Below the pieces are notes generated by a model. It was not told the DNA's origin, searched no databases, and was given only the letters and a program-made list of their open reading frames with translations. Shown in pieces: positions 43,613 through 56,039 of a stretch of 64,000 bases of DNA (position 1 is the first letter of the stretch; each line of letters begins with the position of its first letter). Both the position numbers and the translations under genes were made by a program. The DNA comes from Datura wrightii. Its lineage: Eukaryota > Streptophyta > Magnoliopsida > Solanales > Solanaceae. The stretch lies in assembly GCA_035772735.1 (NCBI GenBank), contig JASDFA010000010.1, forward strand, positions 121,654,501 through 121,718,500. The letters run 5' to 3'.

Positions 43613-44707
43613 TGATCTTGGGCAAATTTATATGCCCAAGTGATACTCAAAAGTACCATTTTATCCTTTATCTATCAATGTGTATACATTCTCATGTAAT
43701 TGGTAATAAAATGTTAATTTATACTAACCAACATAATTAGCATTGTTTTGCAGGTAAAATGTAATTTCAGGAAGCTAAAATGCATGTTGGAGGATATCGG
43801 GGTTGGACTTGGATGCGAGCAAGGGACAAGACATTGGACAACATAAAATAAAGGGCCTCCGCGATGGAGCCGTGTCACGCTGCCATCGCGGAGGCCTTAT
43901 GCCTGGATGGGAATTTTCAGTCCAATTCTAGTGTGGGTTTGTGATAGGTCCGTGGCACGGTGGCTTGGATCCGCGTTGCACGCCGTGCCACGTTGGGCTT
44001 TATTTCCTGGACCCCTATTTCCAGTGAAGGTCCGCGTCCATAGCATGTCACGGAGGCAGTGCTCCGCGATGCACTCCGTGACACGTTGCTTGTTATTCCG
44101 GGAAAAATTCCCACTAGTATAAATAGAACACTTAGGTTCATTTTTCAATATTCTGACTTGGTGGAGCAAGAACGTGGGTTACAGGCAGTTGAGGGGACGA
44201 AATTATCAGGGTTTTTCTCTCTTTCCTTCTCCTTGTATTCAATTGCTTGTATGTTTTACACTCATTTAATGATGTTTAATCCACAAATGAGTGGCTAATT
44301 CATCTTCTTGCTGAGGTTATGAACAATTGTAATGAAATGTGATCATTGATTCTTTGGTTTTTCATCTTATCTTCCATGGTTGTTCTATTAATTCTTGTTC
44401 TTACTGCATTAATGTGTGGCCTACGTTAATGTATATCTAAAAAGTTCGGTTTCACTCGAGAGAGCAAGAAATTGGAAAGTTGTGAATTAATAGGGTATGA
44501 TCTTTACTTGATTTGGGAAAATTGGGAATTGATTTACTTTCAGGATAGAAATATACCTGAAAGTCGTATTAGTCAATTTAGGAACCGGGTTTGTATGGCT
44601 AGAACATGAATTGCATTTAATCACAGAAATGTAGGTGGATGGTTCATAATTCTTAAGTGAGGTTAAATACGAGAGTTTTAATCTCTTGGCAAAAGTTCTT
44701 GGCTAGC
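43613..44707 (+). repeat. Element E: solo Athila LTR, first segment
   Basis: TGATCTTGGGCA start, three-unit hairpin array (about 43860-44092), TATA box at 44118-44126. The target duplication GGGTG lies at 43608-43612 and again at 55879-55883 after its end, so E is a solo LTR. Without D its length is about 1.42 kb, the same as the A LTR. Confidence 0.92.
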
Positions 44708-46127
44708 TGTTCGGGTGTTTGTTGGGGTTATAAACCGACACGCAAGTGCACGTGGTCGAACAAGTAGTAAGTGGCTTTAGTAAGCCAAGTATCGATCCCA
44801 CAGAGACTTGGATGAAGTGCAAATTGCTCAAGTGTACTATATTTTACTTCTAAAAATGCAGACAACAGCGTAACCAAAAAGTTGATAGTTTGTTTTATAA
44901 ATTTCTATACTAAAACTAAGAACAATTATCTACTTTGAATTTGAACTATGAATGAAAGAATGCTAAGGTTAAACGAACATGTAATGAAACTAATTATCAT
45001 CATACTTTGGTTAATCTTTTCCTCCAGTTGATATCCAAGAACATCTGCCAAGAGATTAAAACTCTCGTATTTAACCTCACTTAAGAATCATGAACCATCC
45101 GTCTACATTTCTATGATCAAATGCAATTCATGTCCTAGCTATACAATTCCGGTTCCTAAATTGACTAATACGACTTTCAGGTATATTTCTATCCTGAAAG
45201 AAAATCAAGACTCAATTTTCCCAAATCAAGTAAAGAACATATCCTATTAATTCACAACTTTCCAATTTCGTGCTCTCTCGAGTGAAACCGGACTTTTTAG
45301 ATGTACATTAATGTAGGCCACACACCAATGCAGTAAAAACAAGAATTAATAGAACAACATGGAAGAAAAGATGAAAAACCATAGAATCAATAATCAAATT
45401 TCATCACAACTGTTCATAACCTCAGCAAGGATAGGAATTAGCCACTCATTTGTGGATTAATCATCATAAAATGAGTGTTAATCATACAAGCAATTGAATT
45501 AACGAAGAAAGAAAGAGAGAAAAAACCCTAAACTTTTCATCCCTCAACTGCCTGTAACCCACGTCCTTGCTCCACCAAGTTAGAATTCTGAAAAATGAAC
45601 TTAAGTGTTCTATTTATACTGCTGGGAATTTTTCCCGGAATAATTAGCAACGTGTCACGGAGTGCATCGCGGAGCACTGCCTCCGTGACACGCCATGAAC
45701 GTGGACCCTCGCTGGAACTGGGGGTATGGGAATTCAGGCTCAACGTGGCACGGCGTGCATCGCGGAGCACTGGCTCCGTGCCACGGAGCAAACGCGGACC
45801 TCCATTGGAAATTAGGTGAATTTTCCCCATCCAGGCAGAATGCCTCCGCGATGGCAGCGTGACACGGCTCCATCGCGGAGCCCCTTTATTTCATGTTGTC
45901 CAATGCTTTTTCCCTTGCTGGCATCCAAGTCCAACTCCGATATCCTTCAACAAGCATTTTAGCTTCCCAAAATCACATTTTACCTGGAAAACAATGCTAA
46001 TCATGTTGGTCAGTATAAATTTACGTTTTATTACCAATTACATGAGAATGTATACACATTGATAGATAAACAAGGCGAAAATGATACTTTTGAGTATCAC
46101 TTGGACATATAAATCTGCCCAAGATTA
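44708..46127 (-). repeat. Element D 3' LTR
   Basis: In plus orientation TGTTCGGGTG ... CCCAAGATTA; the sense start has decayed from TGATCT to TAATCT. Hairpin array at about 45650-45880, TATA box (minus) at 45610-45618. Confidence 0.92.
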
Positions 46128-46144
46128 CCTACCCCACACTGAAA
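46128..46144 (-). promoter_or_regulatory. Polypurine tract (element D)
   Basis: The sense strand reads CAGTGTGGGGTAGG next to the 3' LTR, one or two changes from the tracts of A and C. Confidence 0.83.
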
Positions 46145-46485
46145 TCCTTGTTCGTCCTCGAACAACAAACATACAATTCATGCAATTTACATCCCAACCT
46201 CGCTACTTTGGTTCGACAATTTAGGCTACGGTCATACCAATTACTCAATACAACAAATCATCAAGAAAACATGCATGGTCTTATCAATGCAATGACCTTC
46301 AATACCTTAAGACCTCCTAGACTTTAAGAATCGACTCTCGATATTAGCAAACTCATGCAAATCAGCTGATCAAGATATCCGACACGAAAATTAATCTTTC
46401 ATCAAGCATGTGCCCTCACAATACAAGAGAATCTTCCCCTTTTTGCTCACATGACTCACAAACATTCAAACAGGGGCATGTACAC

Positions 46486-48555
46486 ACAATTTCACTCTCT
46501 CTCCCAAAAGAATTCACAAGCATCATGTCATGACCCATAAACTTGCCCTTAGTGTATTACTCCACTAATATAAAGAAGTGTGATGTAAGATCACGTAGGA
46601 CTTTAATGGGTTGTAATGGAAGCTATGGAACTAGTAAATATTGGATTAGCCAATAATAGCCACTAGCATCCTTAAGCGCCTTTTCAACACATCCCATCAA
46701 CTCATGGACATTGTTTCTCTTTTTTTTTTTTTCATCATCCCATTCTTGATGATTTTATTTAGTATGGCCCATTTCATTAAGCACACTTGACACAACAACA
46801 AAGATTATTCATGCACCTTCATTATCGTTTATTTATAGCAAGTGCACCTTCAAACTTTTCTTTTCTTCCCTCACTCTGCTTTTCTTTTTCTTTTCACCAT
46901 TCTCACTCTTTGACACTTTGGGAAAATGATTTTCTCTTCATAAGTGCTTAAGAGTTTTGTATAGTTTTTCCGGCTAATGAAAAGAAGGAATTAAGCTCGG
47001 TTTACACTTTTTGGACAAAAGAAAGAAATAATAGGCTAAAGGCTCAAAGGGCTGTCTTGGGTATACAATCACAGAAAGGGGGGTATGACACAAAAAAAAA
47101 TAGAAACTCTCGGTTAAAACAAAGAAATACCTACATCCTTTCCTACAATACACCTCCTTCATTCGTTTTGTACACACACTAGGCAAGTACTAGACACTTC
47201 ACAATAGCATGGAATGTCAACACCTCACTTCACACTTTCTGCACATGCTCGATTCAAGATGTATTCACAGACTCTTCAATCAACTAATTACATGAATTCA
47301 AACATTAAGCCTCAATCACACTGAATCAAACTCTACAGCCTAGGTATCTCAACATATTTACAATTTTGCATGCTTTCATATGAATCACCTTTGCATTTTG
47401 AATATCATGTACAACACTCAACCAGAATTTCGCAACCATATAGTAACTACAGGTTCCGGGATGCAATCCACCAAAGGAAAAAAGAAAAAATAATTGAGAA
47501 AAAAACTACTCCTAACGACTACAATTTCACTCTCTCTCCCAAAAGAATTCACAAGCATTATGTCATGACCCATAAGCTTGCCCTTAGTGTATTACTCCAC
47601 TAATATAAAGAAGTGCGATGTAAGATCACGTAGGACTTTAATGGGTTGTAATGGAAGCTATGGAACTAGTAAATATTGGATTAGCCAATAATAGCCACTA
47701 GCATCCTTAAGCGCCTTTTCAACACATCCCATCAACTCATGGACATTGTTTCTCTTTTTTTTTTTCATCATCCCATTCTTGATGATTTTATTTAGTATGG
47801 CCCATTTCATTAAGCACACTTGACACAACAACAAAGATTATTCATGCACCTTCATTATCGTTTATTTATAGCAAGTGCACCTTCAACCATTTCTTTTCTT
47901 CCCTCACTCTGCTTTTCTTTTTCTTTTCACCATTCTCACTCTTTGACACTTTGGGAAAATGATTTTCTCTTCTTAATTGCTTGAGAGTTTTGTATAGGTT
48001 TTCCGGCTAATGAAAAGAAGGAATTAAGCTCGATTTACACTTTTTGGACAAAAGAAAGAAATAATAGGCTAAAGGCTCAAAGGGCTGACTTGGGTATACA
48101 ATCACAGAAAGGGGGGTATGACACGAAAAAAAATAGAAACTCTCGGTTAAAACAAAGAAATACCTACATCCTTTCCTACAATACACCTCCTTCATTTCGT
48201 TTGGTACACACACCAGGCAAGTTCTAGACACTTCACAATAGCATGGAATGTCAACACCTCACTTCACACTTTCTGCACATGCTCGATTCAAGATGTATTC
48301 ACAGACTCTTCAATTAGCTAATTACATGAATTCAAACATTAAGCCTCAATCACACTGAATCAAACTCTACAGCCTAGGTATCTCAACATATTTACAATTT
48401 TGCATGCTTTCATACGAATCGCCTCTGCATTTTGAATATCATGTACAACACTTAACCAGAATTTCGCAACCATATAGTAACTATAGGTTCCGGGATGCAA
48501 TCCACCAAAGGAAAAAAGAAAAAATAATTGAGAAAAAAACTACTCCTAACGACTA
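46486..48555. repeat. Tandem duplication of about 1035 bp
   Basis: Bases from about 46486 ('acaatttcactctctctccc') recur from about 47521 and the two copies stay alike to 'cctaacgactaca' at about 47521 and 48557. The second copy differs by scattered single bases and a few indels, for example in the T-run near 46725 versus 47757. Edges are uncertain by a few bases because of shared ACA. Confidence 0.9.
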
Positions 48556-48951
48556 CATTTCCCTTAAGACGGTCGTCATCCATCCATCATAGGGAACGGT
48601 CACTACTTAATACGTCAGTTCAATAGGACCATTCTCGGTAAAAGAACCGAAAACAAACGCCGAGAAACCCAAAAAAAATGTCGAAAATATCGATCATTTC
48701 GATAGAGAAATTATTTACAAAATATTTTAAAATTTTTAAAAAAAAATCGATCATTTTGATAACAAAAATATGTACAGAATCAGAATCAGCTAGCAACCAT
48801 TCAACAACACACATCTATTTTACAAATATTTACAAATACAGAACAATAACTTGAAAATTCACAACTCACAAGGACAAACACATTTTCACATACACGACAG
48901 CAAAATAGAGCATACATGTAAAAAAGCCCAGCCCAGCACCTAACTACTCCC

Positions 48952-48987
48952 ACCCCACACTTAGTCCGAACACTGTCCCCAGTGTTC
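48952..48987 (-). promoter_or_regulatory. Stem-loop plus PPT-like tract after ORF3 (element D)
   Basis: On plus, GAACACTG (48968-48975), TCCC, CAGTGTTC (48980-48987), with the inverse of TAAGTGTGGGGT at 48952-48963, four bases away. The sense-strand order is hairpin then tract, as in A and C. Confidence 0.82.
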
Positions 48988-49032
48988 ACAAAAATTCAAA
49001 ATAGCACAAATTCGGGTGGTGGAACTCCCTGA

Positions 49033-50251
49033 TCAGTCAAAGTATTCCACTTCTTCGTCGAGTGCTGCTGCTTCATCTCCCATGTCTGAATCACCTCCGT
49101 CGTCGTCATCAGACTCCACATCGGAGTCCTCCCGACGTGTCTCCTCGTCCGTGGGGACATCATCATCTGTGGGCTCTACAAATGCTGGCCCCACTCAGCA
49201 TAGAGCCCTGGCGTTCTCGCCGAAGGGGTAGTCTAGCTCGAGTTGCCATAGCTCCTCCTCTGTCGCTGGCCTCCCACCTATCCTTAGCTGGAGCATCTGC
49301 ATCCCATACATCTGAGCCATGTACTGGTTATCATGAGCATGTCGCTCGCCAAGTGTAAGCACTGGCCCGTGGGTGGTGTCGGGAGCCTTAGTTTTAGTAA
49401 CGTCTAAGGCCCTCCGCTCCAACTGGGATATAATCGAGGGCCTCCTCCTCAACATCGAGGCCCCTGAGAAAGGTGGTCAGTAGTCCACCAAAACCATACC
49501 TGTGCCCCTAGTGCAACCGGGCTCTCTTCATGGTGGATATAATAACCGCCCCGACATTGATCTCCAGCCCTTTCATCAGGGTGTACACCAGGATAACATG
49601 ATCCCGGGTTACATCAGTCATATGTACCCCCAGGATGAGGCTTGAGCAGACTATTTTCAGCCAGATTCGGGCTTCCCTGTTCATCTGTGAATAGGGCAAC
49701 ATCTGGTGGTAGCCCCTCTCTTTGTGTCTGCTCCATCTAGCTGTTGATCGGGTCCCACACAATGTGCGTTTGATGTCTGCATACGGTGGGGTAATGTTCA
49801 GCTGTCGGAGGACATGGGCGTCTGTGTCCCGCGCTCCTATGATGGCATTGAGGTGGTGGGGCTCCAGAGTGACTATTTGCCCTCTGATCTTGATGGTGTG
49901 ACTCCTGATCGTCAAGTTCCAATTGGCATAGAACTCCCGAACCAAGTGCAGAATGCATTCTTTCGGCTCTTCAAAGATGAACTTGAGCCTAGCTGCCTCG
50001 ATCCGGTGGACCATTCTAGGGAACTCCTGTGCCAATGGCTCCCATGCTATGTGCTCATCGAGGAAATATTTATTTTCTTTGTGCTTTGCGTACCACTTTT
50101 TCCCCTCATCGGTCACCCATCTTGTTCTGTACTGGCAGCGCTGGCCGCGTGGAACTGCTGGTGCAGCTGGTACTGCTGTGCCCAGTCTAATCCGTTTCCT
50201 TCCGGCGCCTGAAGTTGACGCGCCTTTTCCTTTATCTTGCCGGCTTGCCAT
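49033..50251 (-). pseudogene. ORF3, putative plant transposon-type protein (element D), broken near the C-terminus
   Basis: ATG at 50251. The first 248 codons are open: a basic start (RQDKGKGASTSGAGRKR), then FIFEEPKEC, REFYANWN, RGQIVTLEPHHLNAIIG, TLCGTRSTARWSRHKERGYHQ and GLEINVGAVI. TAG at 49508-49510 comes from a CAG codon, a frameshift lies near 49425 and TGA follows at 49195. The acidic tail ends EVEYFD with the stop at 49033-49035. Here the codon that is TAG in A and C (after EPLA) is CAG, so D shows the undamaged form at that place. The function is unknown. Confidence 0.84.
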
Positions 50252-51596
50252 TTCACCTGTCAACCCAAGTAAACAAGATCAATGTTAAGCTCACGGATAT
50301 TAACTTCGGCCAAGGTCGGGTTACGCTAGGTTACCCCACACTTAGTCCTTAGCTACAGTTACAATAATACGGCAAGAATATCTTTATTTACACAAAACAA
50401 ACAACTATACAATCATGCTTAGTGCGTTCAAAAGAAAATTCGACGGTATAACTTTTGCGTACTACTCTGACTTTGTACAGCTAATCACAATCACTACCAT
50501 CACTAACATTTTAACCATCACACTTAGCAAAGAAAAACGAAGAAAATAACACCAAAAATATATCTACACACGAACCTATCCAACCAACCCAATTTCTAAC
50601 AAATTTCAACATTTCCCCCAACCCGAGAATTCGTCGTTCTATTAACATCCTAACAATTTGTACATCGACTCATCTCATTCACCACGTACACCCCGGCATA
50701 AAATTCACAAATTCAGAACATTGTCAACTTCAAATTCCAACAAACAAGCCCTATAATTGATTTTATCAATCAAATTCGATCAATTTATGCAATCGACAAG
50801 TTCAAGAAATCATACTACATTCCGAACATTCATCAATCAACAATGAAATCAAATTCATGATTAATTTCGACTTAGGGCAATTTAGCTCACCTCCCATGCT
50901 AAAAATCGAAGAAAATCGACAAGAAATTGAGAGGGAATCGAAGAACATACCTTGTTTTTGAAGAATCGAAGAAAACTTGGTGAATTTCTTGCCTTACTCC
51001 ATGGCACGTTGATGAGGGATGGGTTTTGGGGGGTTTGGTCGTGGAGGGATTAGAAAATGAGGGAAGCGGAGGTTTTCGAGGTTAAAAAGGAAGAAAATTG
51101 CGCGGGTCACCCGGCAACCCGGTGTGACCCGTCCCGATATACACGGCAACGTGTCACGGAGTGCATCACGGTGCACTGCCTCCATGACACGGGCCATCGC
51201 GAGGTTTTTCTGGAAATTTTTAAAATTTCCGGGTTATACCTCAACGTGTCACGGAGGGTAACGCGGAGGTCCTCTTCCGTGACACGGAGCTATCGCCCCA
51301 GCTCACTGTTTTTCACTTTTTATCAATTTTTCATACCTCAACTTTTCCTTCGCGATTCCGTGCACATTTTCTCCGTTTGACCTGAAAATCATCTCACTAT
51401 ACAAAATTGGTTAGAATTATAGGTTTCGCATTAAATACAAATAAAACAAAAACTAAAACGAAAAATTTTGTTGTGAATCAAGAAAAAGAAAAAGAACAAT
51501 CTATTTACACTTTACAAAATGAAAGAAAAATTTTTCACGGGTTGCCTCCCGTGCAGCGCCTGGTTTACCATCGCAGCTCGACGTCGTTTAAGCTCA
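50252..51596 (-). other. ORF3 leader spacer (element D)
   Basis: In sense order: hairpin units at about 51290-51145, a palindromic GGGTCACC..GGTGTGACCC stretch at about 51130-51100, a 5' splice-like AAG|GTATG at 50951-50946, a PPT-like tract at 50344-50333, and CAG at about 50259-50257 just before the ATG. The intron would be about 690 bp. Same order as in A and C. Confidence 0.6.
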
Positions 51597-53999
51597 ATTG
51601 TCCGCTAGGGTGATGGACGATTTCTCTCGATCACCGTCCTCCCCCCAGTAGTGCTTACACCTTTCCGGTGGTTTTCCCATTAACTCTCGGGAATTCTTCA
51701 TTTTCTTATCATCACCTTGATCAATCACATTGATCATCGAGAGTTCTTCATGCACCATCGGGAGCTTGGGTGCCTTGTACACATCGAACACCTCTACCTT
51801 GTCATGTGCTCGCATTGTTAACTGCCCCGAAACTACGTCGATTAGTGCTTTCCTGGTTGCCAAGAAAGGACGCCCCAAAATAAATGGGACTTCCGCGTCT
51901 GGTTCAAAATCCAGCACGACAAAATCTACCGGGAAAATTAGGGAGCCAACTTGCACCAGAACATCCTCAACAATGCCATCCGGCCTAGCTAAGGATCGAT
52001 CCGCCAACTGCAAGATTACCGTTGTATGTCTAGGACTCCCTAGACCCAACATTCTGAATACTGATGACGGCATCAAATTTATGCTCGCTCCCAAGTCACA
52101 CAATCCATGAGCTCGGATGCTCTGCCCAATAGTAAGCTGGATAGTAAAACTCCCAGGGTCTTTTAGCTTTGTGGGCAGTCTATTTTGGATCCGAGAAGTG
52201 CACTCCTCCGTTTGAGCCACCGCAGCATACTCAGTCAACCGACTTTTGTTTGCCACGATGTCCTTTATATACTTCGCATATTTCGGCACTCCCTGCAAGA
52301 CATCAACAAGAGGTAAGTTAACATGTACCTGTTTTAGCACCTCCATGAATTTCTTGAAACACGCCTCCTCCTTGTGTTTCTTTAGTCGTTGAGGGAACGG
52401 GGGTGGAGGTCTTTCTGATTCAGCTTCTTTGGTCTTCCCCCTTTCAGAACTTTGCTCCCTCTCAACATCTGCTACTCCCGACTGTTGAGGTGGTCTTTCT
52501 GGTTCCACCTCTTTCAGCTGCAAACCACTCCTTGTGGTCACTGCATTTACCTGCTTGGGATTGGGATCCTTGCCGCTTGGCAGTCCTCCTCTAGGCCTTG
52601 TGTTTTGGGCACTAGCAAATTGCCCAAATTGATATTCAAGTGCCTTGGTAGCTAACTGGTTGTTTTTCACTTCGGCTGCCAATTTCACATAGTCAGCCTG
52701 CAATTGAGCTTGGTTAGCTATCATGGTCTTGAACATCTCCTCAATGCTGGGTGATGGTGGTGGAGGAGGTGCATTGTTGTTTCTGAATTAAGCTTGGTAG
52801 TTCTGTTGCCCTCCTTGGTTCCTTTGCACACCCTGACCCGAACTTTGGCCCTGATGGTTGTTGCTACCCCATGAGAAATTAGGATGATTCCTCCAATTGG
52901 AGTTGTAGCTACTATCATACTACTGGTGGTTCCTTTGTGCATTACCCATAAAGTTTACCGAGTCAGGATTGGCTCTACAACACTCAGCTGAGTGCTCACC
53001 GCTTCCACACACTTCACACCACATCTGCTGGACTGCATTAACTAGGGCTGGAGGCTGGTTCGATGTCATGTTGTTGAAGTGATTGTTCAATTGATTTTGC
53101 AATGCAACTATCTGTGCAGCGATAGCTGTAAACACATCCACTTCAAGCACTCCTGCTGCTTTCCTTGTCCCACCTCGTGATGAATCAGCATTCCATTCTG
53201 GATTGCCCTGTGAAATCCGGTTCAACAAGGTATACAGCTCCTCATAAGTCTTCTCCAGCGCTTGCCCTCCAGCTGCTGAGTCTAGCAATATTTTGGTGTG
53301 GGGTTCCAAACCCTCAATAAATGTGTGCACCAACACATCATTGGATTGATGATGAGGAGGACAATCCCGCAACATGGATTTAAATCTCTCCCAGGCCTGA
53401 TATAAATTTTCTCCCTCCCTCTGTACGAAACTTAGAATTTGACTTCTAAGTCTTGCTGTTTTACCAGAGGGAAAAAACCTTATCAAGAACTTCCGTGCAA
53501 GATCATCCCACGTAGAAATAGAATTCGGTGGCTCAGCTTTCAACCACCTCTTGGCTTCTCCCAGTAATGAGAATGGAAATAATGTAAGCCGGACATAGTC
53601 TGGTGACACTCCCGCGGGTATGTAAGTGTCACTTATCTCCAAAACGTTTTGGAGATGCTGCTGTGGATCTTCATGAGGGAGACCGGTAAATTGCCCACTT
53701 GTGTGCAACAACTGCACCATATTTTGTTTAAGTTCAAATCTCCCTCCCGGATCTGGTTTGCAGATACTTGATGTAACATTATTGGCATGTGGGATTGCCA
53801 CCTCGCGAATCGGCCGTGCTGCTGCTTCTTCGGGCACTAACACTGCCCGTACTACCGGTGGATTCTGTTGTTGCTCCATGATCGTCTGTCTGAGCAACTG
53901 CAGCTTTCTTTGTAGAGCTTCTCTTCTCTTACTGTGAAATATTCTTTCAGGCTCTATATAAGATTCCACCAGCTCCTTGTCTCTTGCCAGTGTTTCACA
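51594..53999 (-). pseudogene. Athila Gag-protease polyprotein (element D), two nonsense codons
   Basis: One frame runs from at least 53969 (probably further upstream; no ATG seen, GTG at 53969) to the TGA at 51594. Gag: ESYIEPERIFHSKRREAL, VQLLHTSGQFTGL, RLTLFPFSLLGEAKRWLK, FLIRFFPSGKTARLRSQIL. Zinc knuckle WCEVCGSGEHSAECC near 53000-53045. Protease: GLCDLGASINLMPSS with catalytic Asp present (about 52060-52105), FILGRPFLATRKALIDV. The tail MGKPPERCKHYWGEDG...TLADN joins the protease region to the pol C-terminus. Only two stops, TAG at 52920-52922 and TAA at 52788-52790, each one C-to-T step from a Gln codon. This is the best preserved Gag in the window. Confidence 0.92.
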
Positions 54000-54100
54000 G
54001 CAATTAAGTCTGCAAAATACAGGCTAAGACCAAGTTGTCAACACTAAGAAAATAAAAATACAGTAAATTAACACTTAAAACAATTTCACCAATTGCCAAC

Positions 54101-54118
54101 TCCCCGGCAACGGCGCCA
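54101..54118 (-). promoter_or_regulatory. Primer binding site, tRNA-Asp type (element D)
   Basis: The sense strand reads TGGCGCCGTTGCCGGGGA, starting 6 bp after the 5' LTR. It is the classical Athila primer site, complementary to the tRNA-Asp 3' end. Confidence 0.9.
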
Positions 54119-54124
54119 AAAACT

Positions 54125-55548
54125 TGTTCGGGTGTTTGTTGGGGTTATAAACCGACACGCAAGTGCACGTGGTCGAACAAGTAGTAAGTGGCTTTAGTAA
54201 GCCAAGTATCGATCCCACAGAGACTTGGATGAAGTGCAAATTTCTCAAGTGTACTATATTTTACTTCTAAAAATGCAGACAACAGCGTAACCAAAAAGTT
54301 GATAGTTTGTTTTATAAATTTCTATACTAAAACTAAGAACAATTATCTACTTTGAATCTGAACTATGAATGAAAGCATGCTGAGGTTAAACGAACATGTA
54401 ATGAAACTAATTATCATCATACTTTGGTTAATCTTTTCCTCCAGTTGCTAGCCAAGAACATCTGCCAAGAGATTAAAACTCTCGTATTTAACCTTACTTA
54501 AGAATCATGAACCATCCGTCTACATTTCTGTGATCAAATGCAATTCATGTCCTAGCTATACAATTTCGGTTCCTAAATTGACTAATACGACTTTCATGTA
54601 TATTTCTATCCTGAAAGCAAATCAAGACTCAATTTTCCCAAATCAAGTAAAGAACATATCCTATTAATTCACAACTTTCCAATTTCGTGCTCTCTCGAGT
54701 GAAACCGGACTTTTTAGATGTACATTAATGTAGGCCACACACCAATGCAGTAAAAACAAGAATTAATAGAACAACATGGAAGAAAAGATGAAAAACCATA
54801 GAATCAATAATCAAATTTCATCACTCACAATTGTTCATAATCTCAGCAAGGATAGGAATTAGCCACTCATTTGTGGATTAATCATCATAAAATGAGTGTT
54901 AATCATACAAGCAATTGAATTAAAGAAGAAAGAAAGAGAGAAAAAACCCTGAACTTTTCGTCCCTCAACTGCCTGTAACCCACGTCCTTGCTCCACCAAG
55001 TCAGAATTCTGAAAAATGAACTTAAGTGTTCTATTTATACTGCTGGGAATTTTTCCCGGAATAATGAGCAACGTGTCACGGAGTGCATCGCGGAGCACTG
55101 CCTCCGTGACACGCCATGAACGCGGACCCTCACTGGAACTGGGGGTCCGGGAATTCAGGCTCAACGTGGCATGGCGTGCATCGCGGAGCACTGGCTCCGT
55201 GCCACGGAGCAAACGTGGACCTCCACTGGAAATTGGGTGAATTTTCCCCATCCAGGCAGAATGCCTCCGTGATGGCAGCGTGACACGACTCCATCACGGA
55301 GCCCCTTTATTTCATGTTGTCCAATGCTTTTTCCCTTGCTCGCATCCAAGTCCAACTCCGATATCCTTCAACATGCATTTTAGCTTCCCGAAATCACATT
55401 TTACCTGCAAAACAATGCTAATCATGTTGGTCAGTATAAATTCACATTTTATTACCAATTACATGAGAATGTATACACATTGATAGATAAACAAGGCGAA
55501 AATGATACTTTTGAGTATCACTTGGGCATATAAATCTGCCCAAGATCA
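54125..55548 (-). repeat. Element D 5' LTR
   Basis: In plus orientation TGTTCGGGTG ... CCCAAGATCA. By eye it matches 44708-46127 with only scattered changes. Hairpin array at about 55070-55305, TATA box (minus) at 55031-55039. Confidence 0.93.
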
Positions 55549-55878
55549 CTAGCAACCGGAGGAAAAGACTAACCAAATTATGTCGATAATTAATTTCATT
55601 ACATGTTCGTTTAACCTCAGCATGCTCTCATTCATAGTTCAGACTCAAATTAGATAGTTATTTTAGATTTAGCATAAAAATTATAAAACTAAATATCACA
55701 CTTTTGGTTACACTGTTGTCTGCATTTTTAGAATCAAAATATAATACACTTGAGCAGATTGCACTTCATCCCAGTCCCTGTGGGATCGATACTTGGCTTA
55801 CTTGAGCCACTTTACTACTTGTTCGACCACGTGCACTTGCGTCTGAGTTATATACCCATATAACAAACAAACCGAACA
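55549..55878 (+). repeat. Element E: solo Athila LTR, second segment
   Basis: After the second CTAGC the LTR text continues (AACCGGAGGAAAAG..., like 3584-3600 of A) and ends CGAACA at 55878, followed by GGGTG. Confidence 0.92.
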
Positions 55879-55894
55879 GGGTGCCACCAAGTTT

Positions 55895-55910
55895 TGGCGC
55901 TGTTGCGGGG
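55895..55910 (+). promoter_or_regulatory. Primer binding site, tRNA-Asp type (element G)
   Basis: TGGCGCTGTTGCGGGG follows the last bases of the G LTR (ending about 55886). One or two changes from the consensus of element D. Confidence 0.83.
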
Positions 55911-56039
55911 GACTGGCGAAGTTTAGTGAATTTTTCTATTTTTGCATGATTTTTAATTTCCTTAAGTGTTGAAAAACTTTGTTTTAGTCTGCTATATTGC
56001 AGGTGACAGGTTGTTCTTGCAGAGTTGGCAAGGAATAGA

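Larger units (their letters stand above)
46145..49032 (-). other. Long 3' untranslated region with internal duplication (element D)
   Basis: It matches the 3' regions of A and C but is about 1 kb longer because of a tandem duplication. Conserved blocks are at about 48551-48650 ('cggtcgtcatccatccatc') and at about 46545-46620, with the second copy at about 47580-47655. No coding frame is supported; the near-identical small frames at 46974-47186 and 48007-48231 arise from the duplication. Confidence 0.7.
44708..55548 (-). mobile_element. Element D: non-autonomous Athila-type retrotransposon, youngest in the nest
   Basis: Minus-strand element with perfect duplication CTAGC (44703-44707 and 55549-55553) inside solo LTR E. 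The LTRs (1424 and 1420 bp) look nearly identical by eye, and the primer site and gag-protease frame are the best kept of the Athila copies. It lacks RT, RNase H and integrase: the protease tail joins directly to the pol end, as in A. ORF3 and the long 3' region are present; the latter holds a 1.03-kb tandem duplication. To move it would need RT and integrase from another element. Confidence 0.94.

Noticed and set aside
46974..48231. Two nearly identical small minus-strand frames (46974-47186 and 48007-48231)
   Set aside because: They arise only because of the 1.03-kb duplication in a non-coding 3' region, and A and C do not keep the frame.
43613..55878. E and D LTRs as ends of one element
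   Set aside because: E is plus-sense and split by D with a CTAGC duplication; E has its own GGGTG duplication and no interior, so it is a solo LTR.
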